A stretch of 64,000 nucleotides of DNA from RGIG5579 sp045543495 (GCA_045543495.1 JAZQMO010000066.1:45866-109865); one strand, 5' to 3'. Shown: positions 25,064 to 34,202, counted from the first letter of the stretch. Notes: generated by a model from the letters alone, not told the origin. A program made the numbers and translations.

Positions 25064-26440
25064 TTATGCTTCCGGAATGGGCTGATCAAATCGGTGCTCC
25101 AAGGCCTTGAAGCGGGTGAACTGACCGTCCCAACCCAATTTTACCGTGTCCTGCGCACCGTGACGGTTCTTGGCAATGATACACTCTGCCTGATTGATCA
25201 GATCCGTGTTGCCGATGTCATAGTAAACCTCTCGGTGCAAAAACATAACCACGTCTGCATCCTGCTCAATGGCACCCGAGTCTCTCAGGTCCGTCAGCTG
25301 AGGTCTCTTGTCCTTGCGCTCCTGAGAAATACGGGACAGCTGAGAGCAAAGCACGATGGGACATCCAAGATCCTTGGCAAGGATCTTCAGGTTTCTTGTA
25401 ATATCACCCACCTCGAGGACTCGGTTCTTGCTTTTTTCCTTGTCGTCACAGCTCATCAGCTGTAAATAGTCCACGAAAACAAGCCCCAAATTTTCAATTC
25501 TCAAAAGCTTGGAGCGCATCTTGGCAGGGGATACATCGGAGGAATCATCAATATAAATATTGGTCTGCGCCAAGGCAACTGCCGCCTCAGCAAGCTTGTT
25601 TAAGTCCTCCTGCTCCATCTGTCCGTCACGAAGCTTGCGGCTTTCGATCTCGCCCTCAGCGGAAAGCAAACGGGAGGCGAGCTGCGTTTTGGACATTTCC
25701 AACGAGAAAATGGCAACCGCCTTGTCCTTCCTGTGCTTGGCAACCTCCGAGGCAATGTTTAGTGCAAAGCTTGTTTTACCCATACCGGGACGGGCACCGA
25801 TGAGGATCAGATCGCCCGGATTCATACCCACGAGAATTCGGTCAATATCCCCGAAATAGGTGCGCATGGTGGAGGTCTTGTCTCCTCCCTCACGCAGAGC
25901 GGAAAGCTCAGCGTAAAACTGCTGAATGATCTCGTCGATCTTGGAGAAATCCTGCTTGACCGCTCCTCGGGTGAGAGAATAGATCTTCTGCTCCGCCTGA
26001 TTGATGATCTTTTCCGTTTCTTCTCTCTGCTCGTAGGCCGAGCCCATAATTTCCTCTGCCGCCTTGATCAGTCTGCGAAGCAGAGACTTGTCTCGGATAA
26101 TGGTGGCATAGTCCATATAGTTGGAAAGAGAAGGAACGCTCTCTGCCAGATTGCGGATGTAAGAGGAGCCCGATTCCTCGGTATAATCCCCGTTTTGCAC
26201 CAAAAGGGTCAAAAGGGTGACCACGTCCACCGCACGGCTCTCCACCGATAATTGGATCAGAGCGGAAAAGATCTTCTGATGCTTCTCAAAATAAAAATCA
26301 TCGGGAGTCAAAATTGCCGTCACGTCACCCAGCTTTTCGCTGTCTAAGATCAGAGCACCGAGAAGGGCTTGTTCGTTTTCCAGGGAATAGGGAAGCTGCC
26401 GCCCCAAAACCGTGCTCATGGAATTTTGAATGTTGTCCAT
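25064..26440 (-). CDS. dnaB: replicative DNA helicase DnaB
   Basis: The 458-residue helicase has the N-terminal DnaG-interaction domain (PYSLENEQALLGALI), Walker A GARPGMGKTS, Walker B region LGLVFVDYLQLM and the H4 segment LSRISQERKDKRPQLTDLRDSGAIEQDAD. No intein is present. It follows rplI by 9 bases. Confidence 0.96.
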   Translation of the reverse strand: MDNIQNSMSTVLGRQLPYSLENEQALLGALILDSEKLGDVTAILTPDDFYFEKHQKIFSALIQLSVESRAVDVVTLLTLLVQNGDYTEESGSSYIRNLAESVPSLSNYMDYATIIRDKSLLRRLIKAAEEIMGSAYEQREETEKIINQAEQKIYSLTRGAVKQDFSKIDEIIQQFYAELSALREGGDKTSTMRTYFGDIDRILVGMNPGDLILIGARPGMGKTSFALNIASEVAKHRKDKAVAIFSLEMSKTQLASRLLSAEGEIESRKLRDGQMEQEDLNKLAEAAVALAQTNIYIDDSSDVSPAKMRSKLLRIENLGLVFVDYLQLMSCDDKEKSKNRVLEVGDITRNLKILAKDLGCPIVLCSQLSRISQERKDKRPQLTDLRDSGAIEQDADVVMFLHREVYYDIGNTDLINQAECIIAKNRHGAQDTVKLGWDGQFTRFKALEHRFDQPIPEA

Positions 26441-26449
26441 TGTTCGTCC

Positions 26450-26890
26450 TTATTCTTCTACCTTTACCTTCAGTGTTGCGCTGACACCGGAGGAAAGCTT
26501 GATCTCGGCATTGTAGGTACCAAAGTTTTTCACAGCGGTAAGGGTGATCTTTCTTTTGTCGATCTTGATCTTGTGCTGACTCTCCAAAAGCTCTGCCACG
26601 TGGGCATTGGTCACGCTGCCGTAGATCTTTCCGTCTGCACCGGCACTGGCCTTGGCGTAAACCTCGATCTTTTCAAGCTTTTCCTTCATGGCCTGTGCGT
26701 TTTCCAGATCCACCTTGGCCTTGTACTCCTGAGAGGAGATCTGATTTTTCAGTTCGTTTTCTGCCTTGGCATCAGCGGGAGCGGCAAGTCCCTTGGGAAA
26801 GAGAAAGTTTCTGGCATACCCGTCGGAAACATTCACGATCTGTCCCTTTTTGCCCTGTCCCTTAACATCACTTTTCAATACAACCTTCAT
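26450..26890 (-). CDS. rplI: 50S ribosomal protein L9
   Basis: The 146-residue protein has the L9 N-terminal signature MKVVLKSDVKGQGKKGQIVNVSDGYARNFLFPKGLA, a long connecting helix rich in Lys and Glu, and the C-terminal domain with GKIYGSVTNAHVAELL. The gdpP-rplI-dnaB order is conserved in Firmicutes. Confidence 0.97.
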   Translation of the reverse strand: MKVVLKSDVKGQGKKGQIVNVSDGYARNFLFPKGLAAPADAKAENELKNQISSQEYKAKVDLENAQAMKEKLEKIEVYAKASAGADGKIYGSVTNAHVAELLESQHKIKIDKRKITLTAVKNFGTYNAEIKLSSGVSATLKVKVEE

Positions 26891-26904
26891 TTGTCTCTCC
26901 TTTT

Positions 26905-28932
26905 TTATACTTCGTTTAAATATTCGTCAATGGCATCCTTCAACTGCTGGAAGGTCTCCTTCATGGTGGCATCCTTTATCTGAGCACCCGCCATGTCAAA
27001 GTGGCCGCCTCCGTTTAATTTCTCCGTGATCAACTGCACGTTGACCGTGCCGGAGGAACGGGCGGAAATGTGAATGGTATCGTCGATCCTGCAAAGCACA
27101 AAGCTTGCCAAAACCCCTTCCAGAGACAAAAGCTTGTCTGCCGCCTTGGAAGCGGCGATCTTGTCTGCCTGTGTGGCATTTTCCTCCATATAGGAGAAGG
27201 CGATAATATCACGGTAAATAAAGGCGTTTGCCTCGTATTTGATCTCACGCTTGAAATCGTTCAGATCCGAGCGGAACAGCATTTGCGCCTCTGCGGGATT
27301 GGCTCCCTCCGAGCGGAGAAAGTGCGCCGCCGCAAAGGTGCGGGGGCCCGTGTTGTTGGCAAATTGCTTGGTGTCAAGGATCAGCCCCGCAAACAAAAGC
27401 TCTGCCTCCTCCTTCAGGATCTTGCCGGGAGAAAGCTGCATTTCCAGCATTTCCGAAACCAATTCACTGGCGCTGGAGGCACTGGGCTCAATGTAGGTGA
27501 TATCAGGCTTCACCGCATATTCCGCACTCTGTCTGTGGTGGTCAATGATCACCACGTGGTGGCAGTTTTCAAATAACTCAGGCGCCTCAAATTGGCGCAC
27601 GTTGTTCACATCGGTAATGATCAAAAGAGTAGAGGAGGTGATCTGCTCCTGTGCGCTTGCCCCGTCAATAAACATATTCTTGTAAGGAGTCAGCCCGCTG
27701 AGCTTTTGAAATACTCCCTTCAGGTTGGAATCGTGCACATTCACCACAATGTTTACCTTTTTGGCGTATTCCATGGCAAAGCGAGCCATACCGATGGCCG
27801 AGCCGATGGAATCGTGATCCGCAAAGCGATGCCCCATAATGAGAACATTGGAAGCCCCCTCCATCAGGTTCTTCACCTCACTTGCAATAATGCGGCTTCG
27901 GATCTTGGTTCGCTTCTGCACCGTCTTGGTGCGCCCGCCGTAGTATTCCGTGGCGTTGTCTCTTTTTTTCAAAACCGCCTGATCGCCGCCTCGCTGCAGA
28001 GCAAGCTCCAATGCCTGATGGGCGGCACTTTCCTTTTCGGGTAAGGTCCCGTCAATACAAGCCGTGCCGATGGAAATGGTCACGGGAATGTCCACATTGT
28101 CCTGAGAGATCTCCCTGGCCTGATCCAAAATATCGTATTTGGAATCGGTGATCTTGCCAAGCATCCTTTCTTCCGTTAAAAGAATATAGCGATCACTTTC
28201 CACCTCTCGCAAAATCCCCTCAAGGCTCTGTGCCCATTCCTTCAAAAGAATACTGATCTTTGCCGTAATGGTGCGGTAATTGCCCTGAAGCAGGGAAGCG
28301 GCTTCGGAGTAATTGTCCACCGCAATGTAGGAAACCACCGTGTTCTTCTCCGCAAGGGTCGCCTCCAATTGGCGCTCTCTCGCAAGAGAATCCCAAACCG
28401 TCACCAAAAGGGCCTTTTCGTCCGAGCCCATTTTGTAGCCCGCCACAGCGTATTCCTCCCCGTGGAGCGAGCCGATCACAGGCCGCAGGGTCAGGGAATC
28501 GGGATCCTCCGTGTTCAGTCGGATCAGGCTGATCTTTTCGTCCGCTACCTCCTGAATACTGGTCTGATATAAATTGGCTTGATTGCCCGCCGCCAGAAGA
28601 AAGGCGTTGTTGTACCAAAGAATGAGACCCTTCTCATCTAAAATGGCCACAGGCATTCTCAATTCCGTCAAAAAGTCAAGGGTCAATCCGCTGAGCAAAT
28701 TCAGCTTTTCTTCGTTGCTCCTCCGCTTTTTCATGGAAAGGGTTGCGCTGACCCAAAACAGAGCAATTTCAACGATCAGCGCACTCAGCCCAACAGGCAA
28801 AAACAGCCAGTTGTCTGTCAAAAGGCTCATCACAATGGAAAAAAGGATCAAAAACAGAGATGATACCAATACAACCGCCATAGGTCGCAGCTTATCAAAA
28901 ACCGAAGCCTTCAGTAAGTTTTTCCGTTTCAT
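26905..28932 (-). CDS. gdpP: GdpP-like cyclic-di-AMP phosphodiesterase
   Basis: The 675-residue protein has two N-terminal TM segments (about 14-36 and 38-60), a PAS-like region (PVAILDEKGLILWYNNAF), a degenerate GGDEF domain, and a C-terminal DHH-DHHA1 phosphodiesterase with MGHRFADHDSIGSAIG, ITDVN and VIIDHHRQ. GdpP degrades c-di-AMP and so affects potassium and wall homeostasis. The first DHH-motif Asp is replaced in the usual NPDxD context by ADHD, still with the acidic pair. The ATG at 28932 follows AAGGATCGGAAC. Confidence 0.93.
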   Translation of the reverse strand: MKRKNLLKASVFDKLRPMAVVLVSSLFLILFSIVMSLLTDNWLFLPVGLSALIVEIALFWVSATLSMKKRRSNEEKLNLLSGLTLDFLTELRMPVAILDEKGLILWYNNAFLLAAGNQANLYQTSIQEVADEKISLIRLNTEDPDSLTLRPVIGSLHGEEYAVAGYKMGSDEKALLVTVWDSLARERQLEATLAEKNTVVSYIAVDNYSEAASLLQGNYRTITAKISILLKEWAQSLEGILREVESDRYILLTEERMLGKITDSKYDILDQAREISQDNVDIPVTISIGTACIDGTLPEKESAAHQALELALQRGGDQAVLKKRDNATEYYGGRTKTVQKRTKIRSRIIASEVKNLMEGASNVLIMGHRFADHDSIGSAIGMARFAMEYAKKVNIVVNVHDSNLKGVFQKLSGLTPYKNMFIDGASAQEQITSSTLLIITDVNNVRQFEAPELFENCHHVVIIDHHRQSAEYAVKPDITYIEPSASSASELVSEMLEMQLSPGKILKEEAELLFAGLILDTKQFANNTGPRTFAAAHFLRSEGANPAEAQMLFRSDLNDFKREIKYEANAFIYRDIIAFSYMEENATQADKIAASKAADKLLSLEGVLASFVLCRIDDTIHISARSSGTVNVQLITEKLNGGGHFDMAGAQIKDATMKETFQQLKDAIDEYLNEV

Positions 28933-29001
28933 GTTCCGATCCTTCCTGAGAAAAAGCACCCTTTTTCCCGCAATTCATAAAATTGGAGTATATTCCCAAT
29001 T

Positions 29002-29030
29002 AGTATACCACCAAGTTCTCCCTTTGTAAA
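29002..29030 (-). promoter_or_regulatory. promoter of the gdpP-rplI-dnaB-tilS-hpt-ftsH-gpsA operon
   Basis: On the minus strand TTTACA (29030-29025), 17 bases, TATACT (29007-29002). The leader to the gdpP start is about 65 bases. Confidence 0.7.
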
Positions 29031-29131
29031 GAGGAAATCCTCCTCTTTTCCATTATTATATAAAGACTATTTCATAAATCCAAAGTCTTTTCCCGGCGGC
29101 GCCCACGCCAACCCCTACCGATTTGTGGGGA

Positions 29132-29311
29132 TTTTGAATTTAGCACACAGAGATTTATTTTGCATTGATTTTTTGCTTTGTATTGCGGGCCGCCGGGGGG
29201 AGCGATGGGAGCGCCGCCGGGGGCGGATGAAGCGACTTGAGCGAGTGGCTGTGGTCGCCAAGGCCCCCGAGGGTACGAGGGGAAGCCGTGGCGGGTACCA
29301 CAACAGGACCG
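29132..29311 (+). repeat. 180-bp direct repeat, copy A
   Basis: Positions 29132-29311 match 29748-29927 with a single mismatch (gccgccg versus gccgtcg). The first 55 bases are AT-rich. The rest is GC-rich and contains stems such as CCGCC-GGG-GGCGG, GCGAC...GTCGC and GTGG-CGGGTA-CCAC. No reading frame is conserved beyond it. Confidence 0.9.
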
Positions 29312-29421
29312 TCGGCCCCTACATATCGGTGCAAATTTCAAATTCTGCAAACAGAAACCAATTTTGCAAAAAAGATGATTTTATCAAGGAGGATTGAAAT
29401 CAGGGGCGAAAATTTTAATAT

Positions 29422-29445
29422 GGTAGGGAGGGGCCCCATCCTACC
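29422..29445. repeat. 24-base imperfect palindrome
   Basis: GGTAGGGAGGGG and CCCCATCCTACC form a near-perfect inverted repeat centred on GGGGCCCC. It is part of the repeat island. Confidence 0.65.
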
Positions 29446-29518
29446 GTTTTATCTTTGCAAAAAAAGAAAGTAATATCAAGGTTGGTTAGAAATATGAGAC
29501 AAAAATGATATCAAATTT

Positions 29519-29548
29519 GTAGGGGCCGACGTCCCCGACGGCCCGAGG
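29519..29548. repeat. GGGCCG...CGGCCC hairpin repeat
   Basis: A TGTAGGGGCCGACG-type sequence with a perfect GGGCCG/CGGCCC stem. It resembles the interspersed GTAGGGGC-type elements that I know from other gut Clostridia, and its start resembles the arm sequences flanking the 180-bp repeats. Confidence 0.6.
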
Positions 29549-29607
29549 AAACTTGTCATTATATCGAAGCAAATTCCTGTTTGTAAAAGTTAAAATCCTC
29601 ACCACAT

Positions 29608-29672
29608 AAGGCTCCCTCCGAGAGGGAGCTGGCGCCGAAGGCGACTGAAGGAGTCTGCGAGAGTAGAGCTTA
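29608..29672. repeat. GGCTCCCTC-type interspersed hairpin element
   Basis: GGCTCCCTC-CGA-GAGGGAGCT (29610-29630) is followed by GGCGCCGAAGGCGACTGAAGGAGT. This pattern resembles a widespread interspersed element of gut Clostridia; the family link is from memory. Confidence 0.6.
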
Positions 29673-29713
29673 TTTCAGAGCAAGGCACCTGCGAACCAAA
29701 TATGTAATCCACG

Positions 29714-29938
29714 GTAGGGGTCGGCGGTCCCTACAAGAAAGCGGGAGTTTTGAATTTAGCACACAGAGATTTATTTTGCATTGATTTTTTGCTTTGTATT
29801 GCGGGCCGTCGGGGGGAGCGATGGGAGCGCCGCCGGGGGCGGATGAAGCGACTTGAGCGAGTGGCTGTGGTCGCCAAGGCCCCCGAGGGTACGAGGGGAA
29901 GCCGTGGCGGGTACCACAACAGGACCGCCGTTCCCTAC
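29714..29938 (+). repeat. 180-bp direct repeat, copy B, with inverted-repeat ends
   Basis: The 180-bp core (29748-29927) is flanked by GTAGGGGTCGGCGGTCC on the left and, inverted, GTAGGGAACGGCGGTCC on the right, which differ at two positions. A core with inverted arms resembles a non-autonomous mobile element (MITE). No transposase or clear target duplication is seen. Copy A has the same right-hand arm but not the same left arm. Confidence 0.7.
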
Positions 29939-29950
29939 AAAAGAGGAGCA

Positions 29951-29979
29951 AAAAAAGAGCCCAATCGGGCTCTTTTTTT
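29951..29979. terminator. terminator downstream of the EamA gene
   Basis: AAAAAAGAGCCC-AAT-CGGGCTCTTTTTTT. It works on the minus strand for the EamA gene, whose stop lies about 120 bases upstream. Confidence 0.7.
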
Positions 29980-30097
29980 CGTGGAAGAACGCGGAAACTT
30001 TTTGAAAAAAAGGCTTTAGCACCTCCAAAAACTTCTCGTAAAAAAAGATGGGGTTGTCCGGCTGCTCAAAACTTTCCGACATATTGGAATTTGTTTT

Positions 30098-31117
30098 TCA
30101 ACACAGTTCAGTTTTTTTATGAGTGTGCCCGTGTTTCTTATCGGACAGATAATGGCTATGAGAATGTTCGTGTTCAATCGTATGGGAGTGAGTTGAACCG
30201 TCGTGTGTATGGGTAATGAGGTGCTTATGAGTATGCGTGTGTTTTTTCACCAAAGTATCGACAACCACGATAACCGTTCCCAAAATCATGATAGCAAGAC
30301 CGAGGAAATACGCCCACGACGGTTGCTCCTTGAAAATTACAAATGATAAGAAAGTTCCGATAAAGGGTGCTACCGCATAGTATGCGCTTGTTTTGGCTGC
30401 TCCGATAATTCCTTGTGCCTTGATGTAAAAGAATATGCTGAGTCCGTATGCTACAAAGCCAAGCAAAAGAGCCAATGCAAAGTATCCTGCACCCGCAAAC
30501 TTTTCACTCATACACAAAGCAACGATTATGGAGCCAAGTCCTGAAAAGATACCTTTAAGAAAAACAATATGGTAGGTGTTTTTGCTCGACAGATTCTTGG
30601 TGCAATTGTTTTCAAGTCCCCAGCAGAGCGTTGCCAATAGCACAAGGATTGCTCCCCACGAAAATTTGAAAGCCGTTATATCCTCAAAAGAGAGAACAAA
30701 GCTTGACATTGTAATGAGTGAGATTGCGAGCCACATTCTCCCCGAAACCGCTTCCTTGAAAACCAACAAAGCAATAAGGGATGTGCAGACAATTTCAAAA
30801 TTGTTTAGCAAGGATGCGTTAGAGGATGCGCTATCAAGCAATCCAAACATAAGCAGTATGGGAGCTGCTATATCTAACACGATCATTCCGAGAACATTGG
30901 GCAGATCCTTTTTGGAGATCTTTTCGTATGTTTCTTTGTCTTTATTTTTTGTAATCAGAAAAACGATACCGATTCCGATCCCTGCACCTAAATACAAATA
31001 CGATGCCATCATCGTTGGCTCTATATAATTTAACAACACCTTGGATAGTGGTACATTTATTGCATATAAGCCTGCGGCTAATATCGAAAAAAAGATTGCT
31101 AAGAGTTTCTTGTTCAT
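30098..31117 (-). CDS. EamA/DMT-family transporter with histidine-rich C-terminal tail
   Basis: The 339-residue protein has ten hydrophobic segments and two EamA repeats, with typical blocks such as PTMMASYLYLGAG and VAPFIGTFLSFVIFKEQPSWAYFLGLAIMILG. The last 50 residues are cytoplasmic-looking and carry 15 His in HTHTHKH, THSH, EHEHSHSH and HGHTH groups, ending in Cys. A His-rich tail is uncommon in EamA proteins and suggests metal binding, so export or sensing of a divalent metal is possible but unproven. GGTAGGAT precedes the ATG. Confidence 0.88.
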   Translation of the reverse strand: MNKKLLAIFFSILAAGLYAINVPLSKVLLNYIEPTMMASYLYLGAGIGIGIVFLITKNKDKETYEKISKKDLPNVLGMIVLDIAAPILLMFGLLDSASSNASLLNNFEIVCTSLIALLVFKEAVSGRMWLAISLITMSSFVLSFEDITAFKFSWGAILVLLATLCWGLENNCTKNLSSKNTYHIVFLKGIFSGLGSIIVALCMSEKFAGAGYFALALLLGFVAYGLSIFFYIKAQGIIGAAKTSAYYAVAPFIGTFLSFVIFKEQPSWAYFLGLAIMILGTVIVVVDTLVKKHTHTHKHLITHTHDGSTHSHTIEHEHSHSHYLSDKKHGHTHKKTELC

Positions 31118-31226
31118 ATCCTACCTGCAAATTCCAATTGATTAAACTTATTATACCATAAAACAGAAAAGAATGCAAAATGCTCAAAATCTCTTACAGT
31201 CCAAGGGTTTTTCTGTATTTTTTGAC

Positions 31227-31835
31227 TTACTTTTTCAAGACTTTTTTGCACCAGGTGCGCTTGTGGCACTTCGGGCACTTTAAGTGACGAGTAGTACCTC
31301 TGTGCATTGCCCACAGTGCTTCCCCATAGGTCGGCACGATCTCATTGCCGCAATTTTTGCACTTGTAAGCGCCCACGCTGACCTCAAGCTTTAAGGCATA
31401 AAAGCATGAAGGCAAAAACAGGACGCAAGCGCCGAGAATGGTGATAAGCTGCCACACGCCTTCGGGAACGAAGAATCTTGCAAAAACAAGAAGGGCAAAC
31501 AGGCCGATCATACTGACGGTCATAATGGCCCACATAGAATACCAGATCGTTTTGCTTTTTCGCTCCAATTCCTTTGCCATCTCCAAAAGAAGGGCTTCGT
31601 TTTTCTTTTCGTTTTGTTCCATATCAATTTTCTCCCCACTTAATAATTCGTTTACACTGATACCGAGGACACCGCAGAGCGAAAGCATGATCGATGCATC
31701 GGGCATGGCGAGGCCACGCTCCCATTTGGATACTGCTTTGTCGGTGATGCCCATTTGTTCTGCCAGCTGCGCTTGTGTCAGATGCTTTTGTTTTCTGCGC
31801 TCGGCAATGAATTTTCCGATTTTGATTTGATCCAT
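31227..31835 (-). CDS. XRE-family regulator with two TM segments and a zinc ribbon
   Basis: The 202-residue protein has an N-terminal XRE helix-turn-helix (LTQAQLAEQMGITDKAVSKWERGLAMPDASIML, about 20-52), two hydrophobic segments near 98-120 and 125-145, and a C-terminal CKNCGN...CPKC zinc-ribbon-like region. The start at 31835 follows GGAGGAAGCCG. A membrane-linked regulator of this design probably acts on the EamA gene just downstream on the same strand, an inference from position. Confidence 0.85.
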   Translation of the reverse strand: MDQIKIGKFIAERRKQKHLTQAQLAEQMGITDKAVSKWERGLAMPDASIMLSLCGVLGISVNELLSGEKIDMEQNEKKNEALLLEMAKELERKSKTIWYSMWAIMTVSMIGLFALLVFARFFVPEGVWQLITILGACVLFLPSCFYALKLEVSVGAYKCKNCGNEIVPTYGEALWAMHRGTTRHLKCPKCHKRTWCKKVLKK

Positions 31836-32155
31836 CGGCTTCCTCCTTTCGATTTCAGTATAGAGCATTTTAAGAAAAAGTACACCTACCAACGGTTGAG
31901 CGGGAGAAAAAAAGTGCGTTGGCAGAGAAAAAGCCTGGGTCTTTGCGATCGTGATCCAATGCTCTCTCAGGTGTCGAAATCTTTGATTATGTTTGCGCTG
32001 TAAGGTTATTATACCGCAGATTTAATTCTATGGAAAGTACATAAAAAAATAAAAAAAGAAAAAGAAGAGAACTCTCCTTAGAATATGGTGAAAAAGGGTT
32101 GACACCGCTTTTTTATTCGTGCTATGATGTCAAAAACGGATTTGGAGGTAATCGG
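31836..32155. other. intergenic region between XRE regulator and DUF4838 gene
   Basis: This 320-base AT-rich gap holds a TATAAT box on the minus strand at 32013-32008 with a weak TTCCAT -35 box 16 bases upstream (possible XRE promoter, about 170-base leader). It also holds the plus-strand DUF4838 promoter listed separately. No further gene or strong hairpin was seen. Confidence 0.4.
32099..32128 (+). promoter_or_regulatory. promoter of the first DUF4838 gene
   Basis: TTGACA (32099-32104), 18 bases, TATGAT (32123-32128). Confidence 0.7.
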
Positions 32156-34084
32156 ATGCTGACCATTGAAAAGCTTCGCTCAAATCACACCATTGATTTT
32201 GCGGCGGAGGAATTGAAAAAATATTTGAAGATGATGATGTTGGATTGCGGTGACATTCCCATCTCACTCAATCCCGAAGCCAAGGAGGGCTTTCGTCTCG
32301 GTTTTTTGGAGGATTTCGGCCTGTCTACCGAGGAGGTGGAGGATCCTCTGCTTGACGATGTGGTGCACATTGAAACCGACGAAAAGGGCGGCATTTTAGC
32401 CGGCTCCAACCCCCGAAGCGTGCTCTTTGCCGTTTACCGCTATCTGCGCCTGAACGGATGCCGCTGGCTCTACCCCGGTGTGGAGGGAGACTATGTTCCC
32501 ATAAAGGACATTGCTCCTCAAAGCTATCACAAAAAAGCGGATCACCGCTTCCGCGGTCACTGCAACGAGGGTGCGGAAAGCCAGCAGTGTATGATGGAGA
32601 CCATTGAGTTTTACGCCAAGCAAGAACTGAACGTATATATGCTGGAGTTCCCCAACCCCTACGGCTACTATTCTCACTACTACAACCACCACGGAAACGA
32701 GACCAACCGCAAGCCAGAGGGTCTTGACCCCAATCAGGTGATGCAGTGGAAGCGTCAGTGCGAGGCGGAAATTGCAAAGCGTGGTATGATGTTCCACGAT
32801 ATGGGTCACGGCTGGACCGCCAATTCCTTCGGGATCGATCGTTTCACCACCGAGGTGCCTGAGGAGAGCCGCCAGTATTTGGCTTTGGTGAAGGGAAAGC
32901 GTGATCTGTACCGTGGCTATGCCTACTGGACCAATCTTTGCTACTCCAATCCTTATGTCAGAAGCACTATGGCCGATGCCGTGGTGGATTACGCCAAGAA
33001 GCACACCAATGTGGATTATCTCCACGTTTGGCTGGCGGATCTTGACAAGAACCACTGTGAATGCGAAGAATGTATGAAGAAGAGACCCAGCGACTGGTAC
33101 ATGATGATCATGAACGAGATCGACGAAAAGCTGACCGCCGCAGGGCTTGACACCCGCATCGTCTTCATCGCTTATGTGGACACTATGTTCCCCCCTGTGG
33201 AATTTACCATCACCAACCCCGATCGCTTCTCCCTGCTTTACGCTCCCATTGCCCGCTCCTACTGCTCCAGTGTCAATGAGGACACGGTGCTTCCCGAACC
33301 CACTCCCTTTGTTTACAACAACTGGGAGACCCCCAGAACGTCAGAGGCCAATGTGGCTCTGCTCCGTCAGTGGCAGGAGGTATGGAAGGGCCCCTGCTTC
33401 TCCTACGAATACCATTTCTGGACCCGTCAGGTGAGAGATCCCGGTGGCATTTACATTGCCCGCAGAGTGTATGAGGATATTATGGGTCTGCGCTTCTGCC
33501 GACTGGACGGCTTCGTGGAGGACGGCTCCCAGAGAAGCTTCTGGCCCAACGGCTTTGCCATTTACGTATACGCCGAGACTCTTTTGAACCGAAGCATCAC
33601 ATGGGACGAATTGAAGGAGGATTATTTCTCTCACATTTACGGAGAGAATTGGGAGAAGGCATACGATCTTTTGGATCGCATCAGCAACACCTTTGATTAC
33701 GCATATATTTCCGCCAAGAAGTCCATTGACAACAAGGTTTCCAAGTACTACGATCCCGCCCGTGTGCCTCGTCTGGATGCCATCCACAATTTAGCGGCCG
33801 AGGAAAGAAGCCTGGTAGCCAAGCAGCCCACTCCCCTGCCCACCCGTCCTCAGGTCATTTCCTGGAGACTTTTGGAGCTTCACGCCGAATACATTGAGCA
33901 TTTCTGCGAGGTCATGAAGGCAAAGGCCGCAGGTCAGGATTACCGTGCTCTGGAGCTGAAGCAAAAATTCTGTGACGAATTCGGAAAGCACGAATTTGAG
34001 ATCGAGCGTTATTACGATCACTTCCTGATGTCTTCTACCTTCCGTCAGATCCTTTCCAGCTTCCAAGGAACCAATTTCTTCTAA
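32156..34084 (+). CDS. DUF4838 domain protein, paralogue 1
   Basis: The 642-residue protein has an alpha-glucuronidase-like N-terminal part (EELKKYLKMMM, SNPRSVLFAVYRYLRLNGCRWLYPG) and a DUF4838 central barrel with LHVWLADLDKNHCECEECMKKRPSD (CxCxxC) and GFVEDGSQRSFWPNGFAIYVYAETLLN. DUF4838 proteins are thought to act on carbohydrates, but the activity is not known to me. No signal peptide is visible, so it should be cytoplasmic. GGAGGTAATCGG precedes the ATG at 32156. It is closely related to the next gene. Confidence 0.82.
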   Translation: MLTIEKLRSNHTIDFAAEELKKYLKMMMLDCGDIPISLNPEAKEGFRLGFLEDFGLSTEEVEDPLLDDVVHIETDEKGGILAGSNPRSVLFAVYRYLRLNGCRWLYPGVEGDYVPIKDIAPQSYHKKADHRFRGHCNEGAESQQCMMETIEFYAKQELNVYMLEFPNPYGYYSHYYNHHGNETNRKPEGLDPNQVMQWKRQCEAEIAKRGMMFHDMGHGWTANSFGIDRFTTEVPEESRQYLALVKGKRDLYRGYAYWTNLCYSNPYVRSTMADAVVDYAKKHTNVDYLHVWLADLDKNHCECEECMKKRPSDWYMMIMNEIDEKLTAAGLDTRIVFIAYVDTMFPPVEFTITNPDRFSLLYAPIARSYCSSVNEDTVLPEPTPFVYNNWETPRTSEANVALLRQWQEVWKGPCFSYEYHFWTRQVRDPGGIYIARRVYEDIMGLRFCRLDGFVEDGSQRSFWPNGFAIYVYAETLLNRSITWDELKEDYFSHIYGENWEKAYDLLDRISNTFDYAYISAKKSIDNKVSKYYDPARVPRLDAIHNLAAEERSLVAKQPTPLPTRPQVISWRLLELHAEYIEHFCEVMKAKAAGQDYRALELKQKFCDEFGKHEFEIERYYDHFLMSSTFRQILSSFQGTNFF

Positions 34085-34087
34085 AAG

Positions 34088-34124
34088 AAGGGCCTTGCCG
34101 AAACAAACGGCAAGGCTCTTTTTT
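34088..34124 (+). terminator. terminator after the first DUF4838 gene
   Basis: GGCCTTGCCG-AAACAAA-CGGCAAGGCT followed by eight T. Confidence 0.8.
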
Positions 34125-34145
34125 TACAAAGAGGGGCGAAAGCAC

Positions 34146-34174
34146 TTGCGCTCTCTGCTGAATTTTGGTATATT
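34146..34174 (+). promoter_or_regulatory. promoter of the second DUF4838 gene
   Basis: TTGCGC (34146-34151), 17 bases, TATATT (34169-34174), between the preceding terminator and the Shine-Dalgarno GGAGAGG. The two paralogues are therefore transcribed separately. Confidence 0.55.
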
Positions 34175-34202
34175 GAAGGAAAGAAAAAATTGGAGAGGTA
34201 CT

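Noticed and set aside
29131..29340. Overlapping ORFs of about 60-110 codons in both 180-bp repeats
   Set aside because: They follow the repeat and break outside it, with no ribosome binding site and Arg/Pro/Ser-rich composition. They look like structure, not protein.
29771..30082. 103-codon minus-strand ORF beginning MSESFEQPDNPIFFYEK after the EamA gene
   Set aside because: It reads through the terminator hairpin and then into the 180-bp repeat, and has no recognisable homology.
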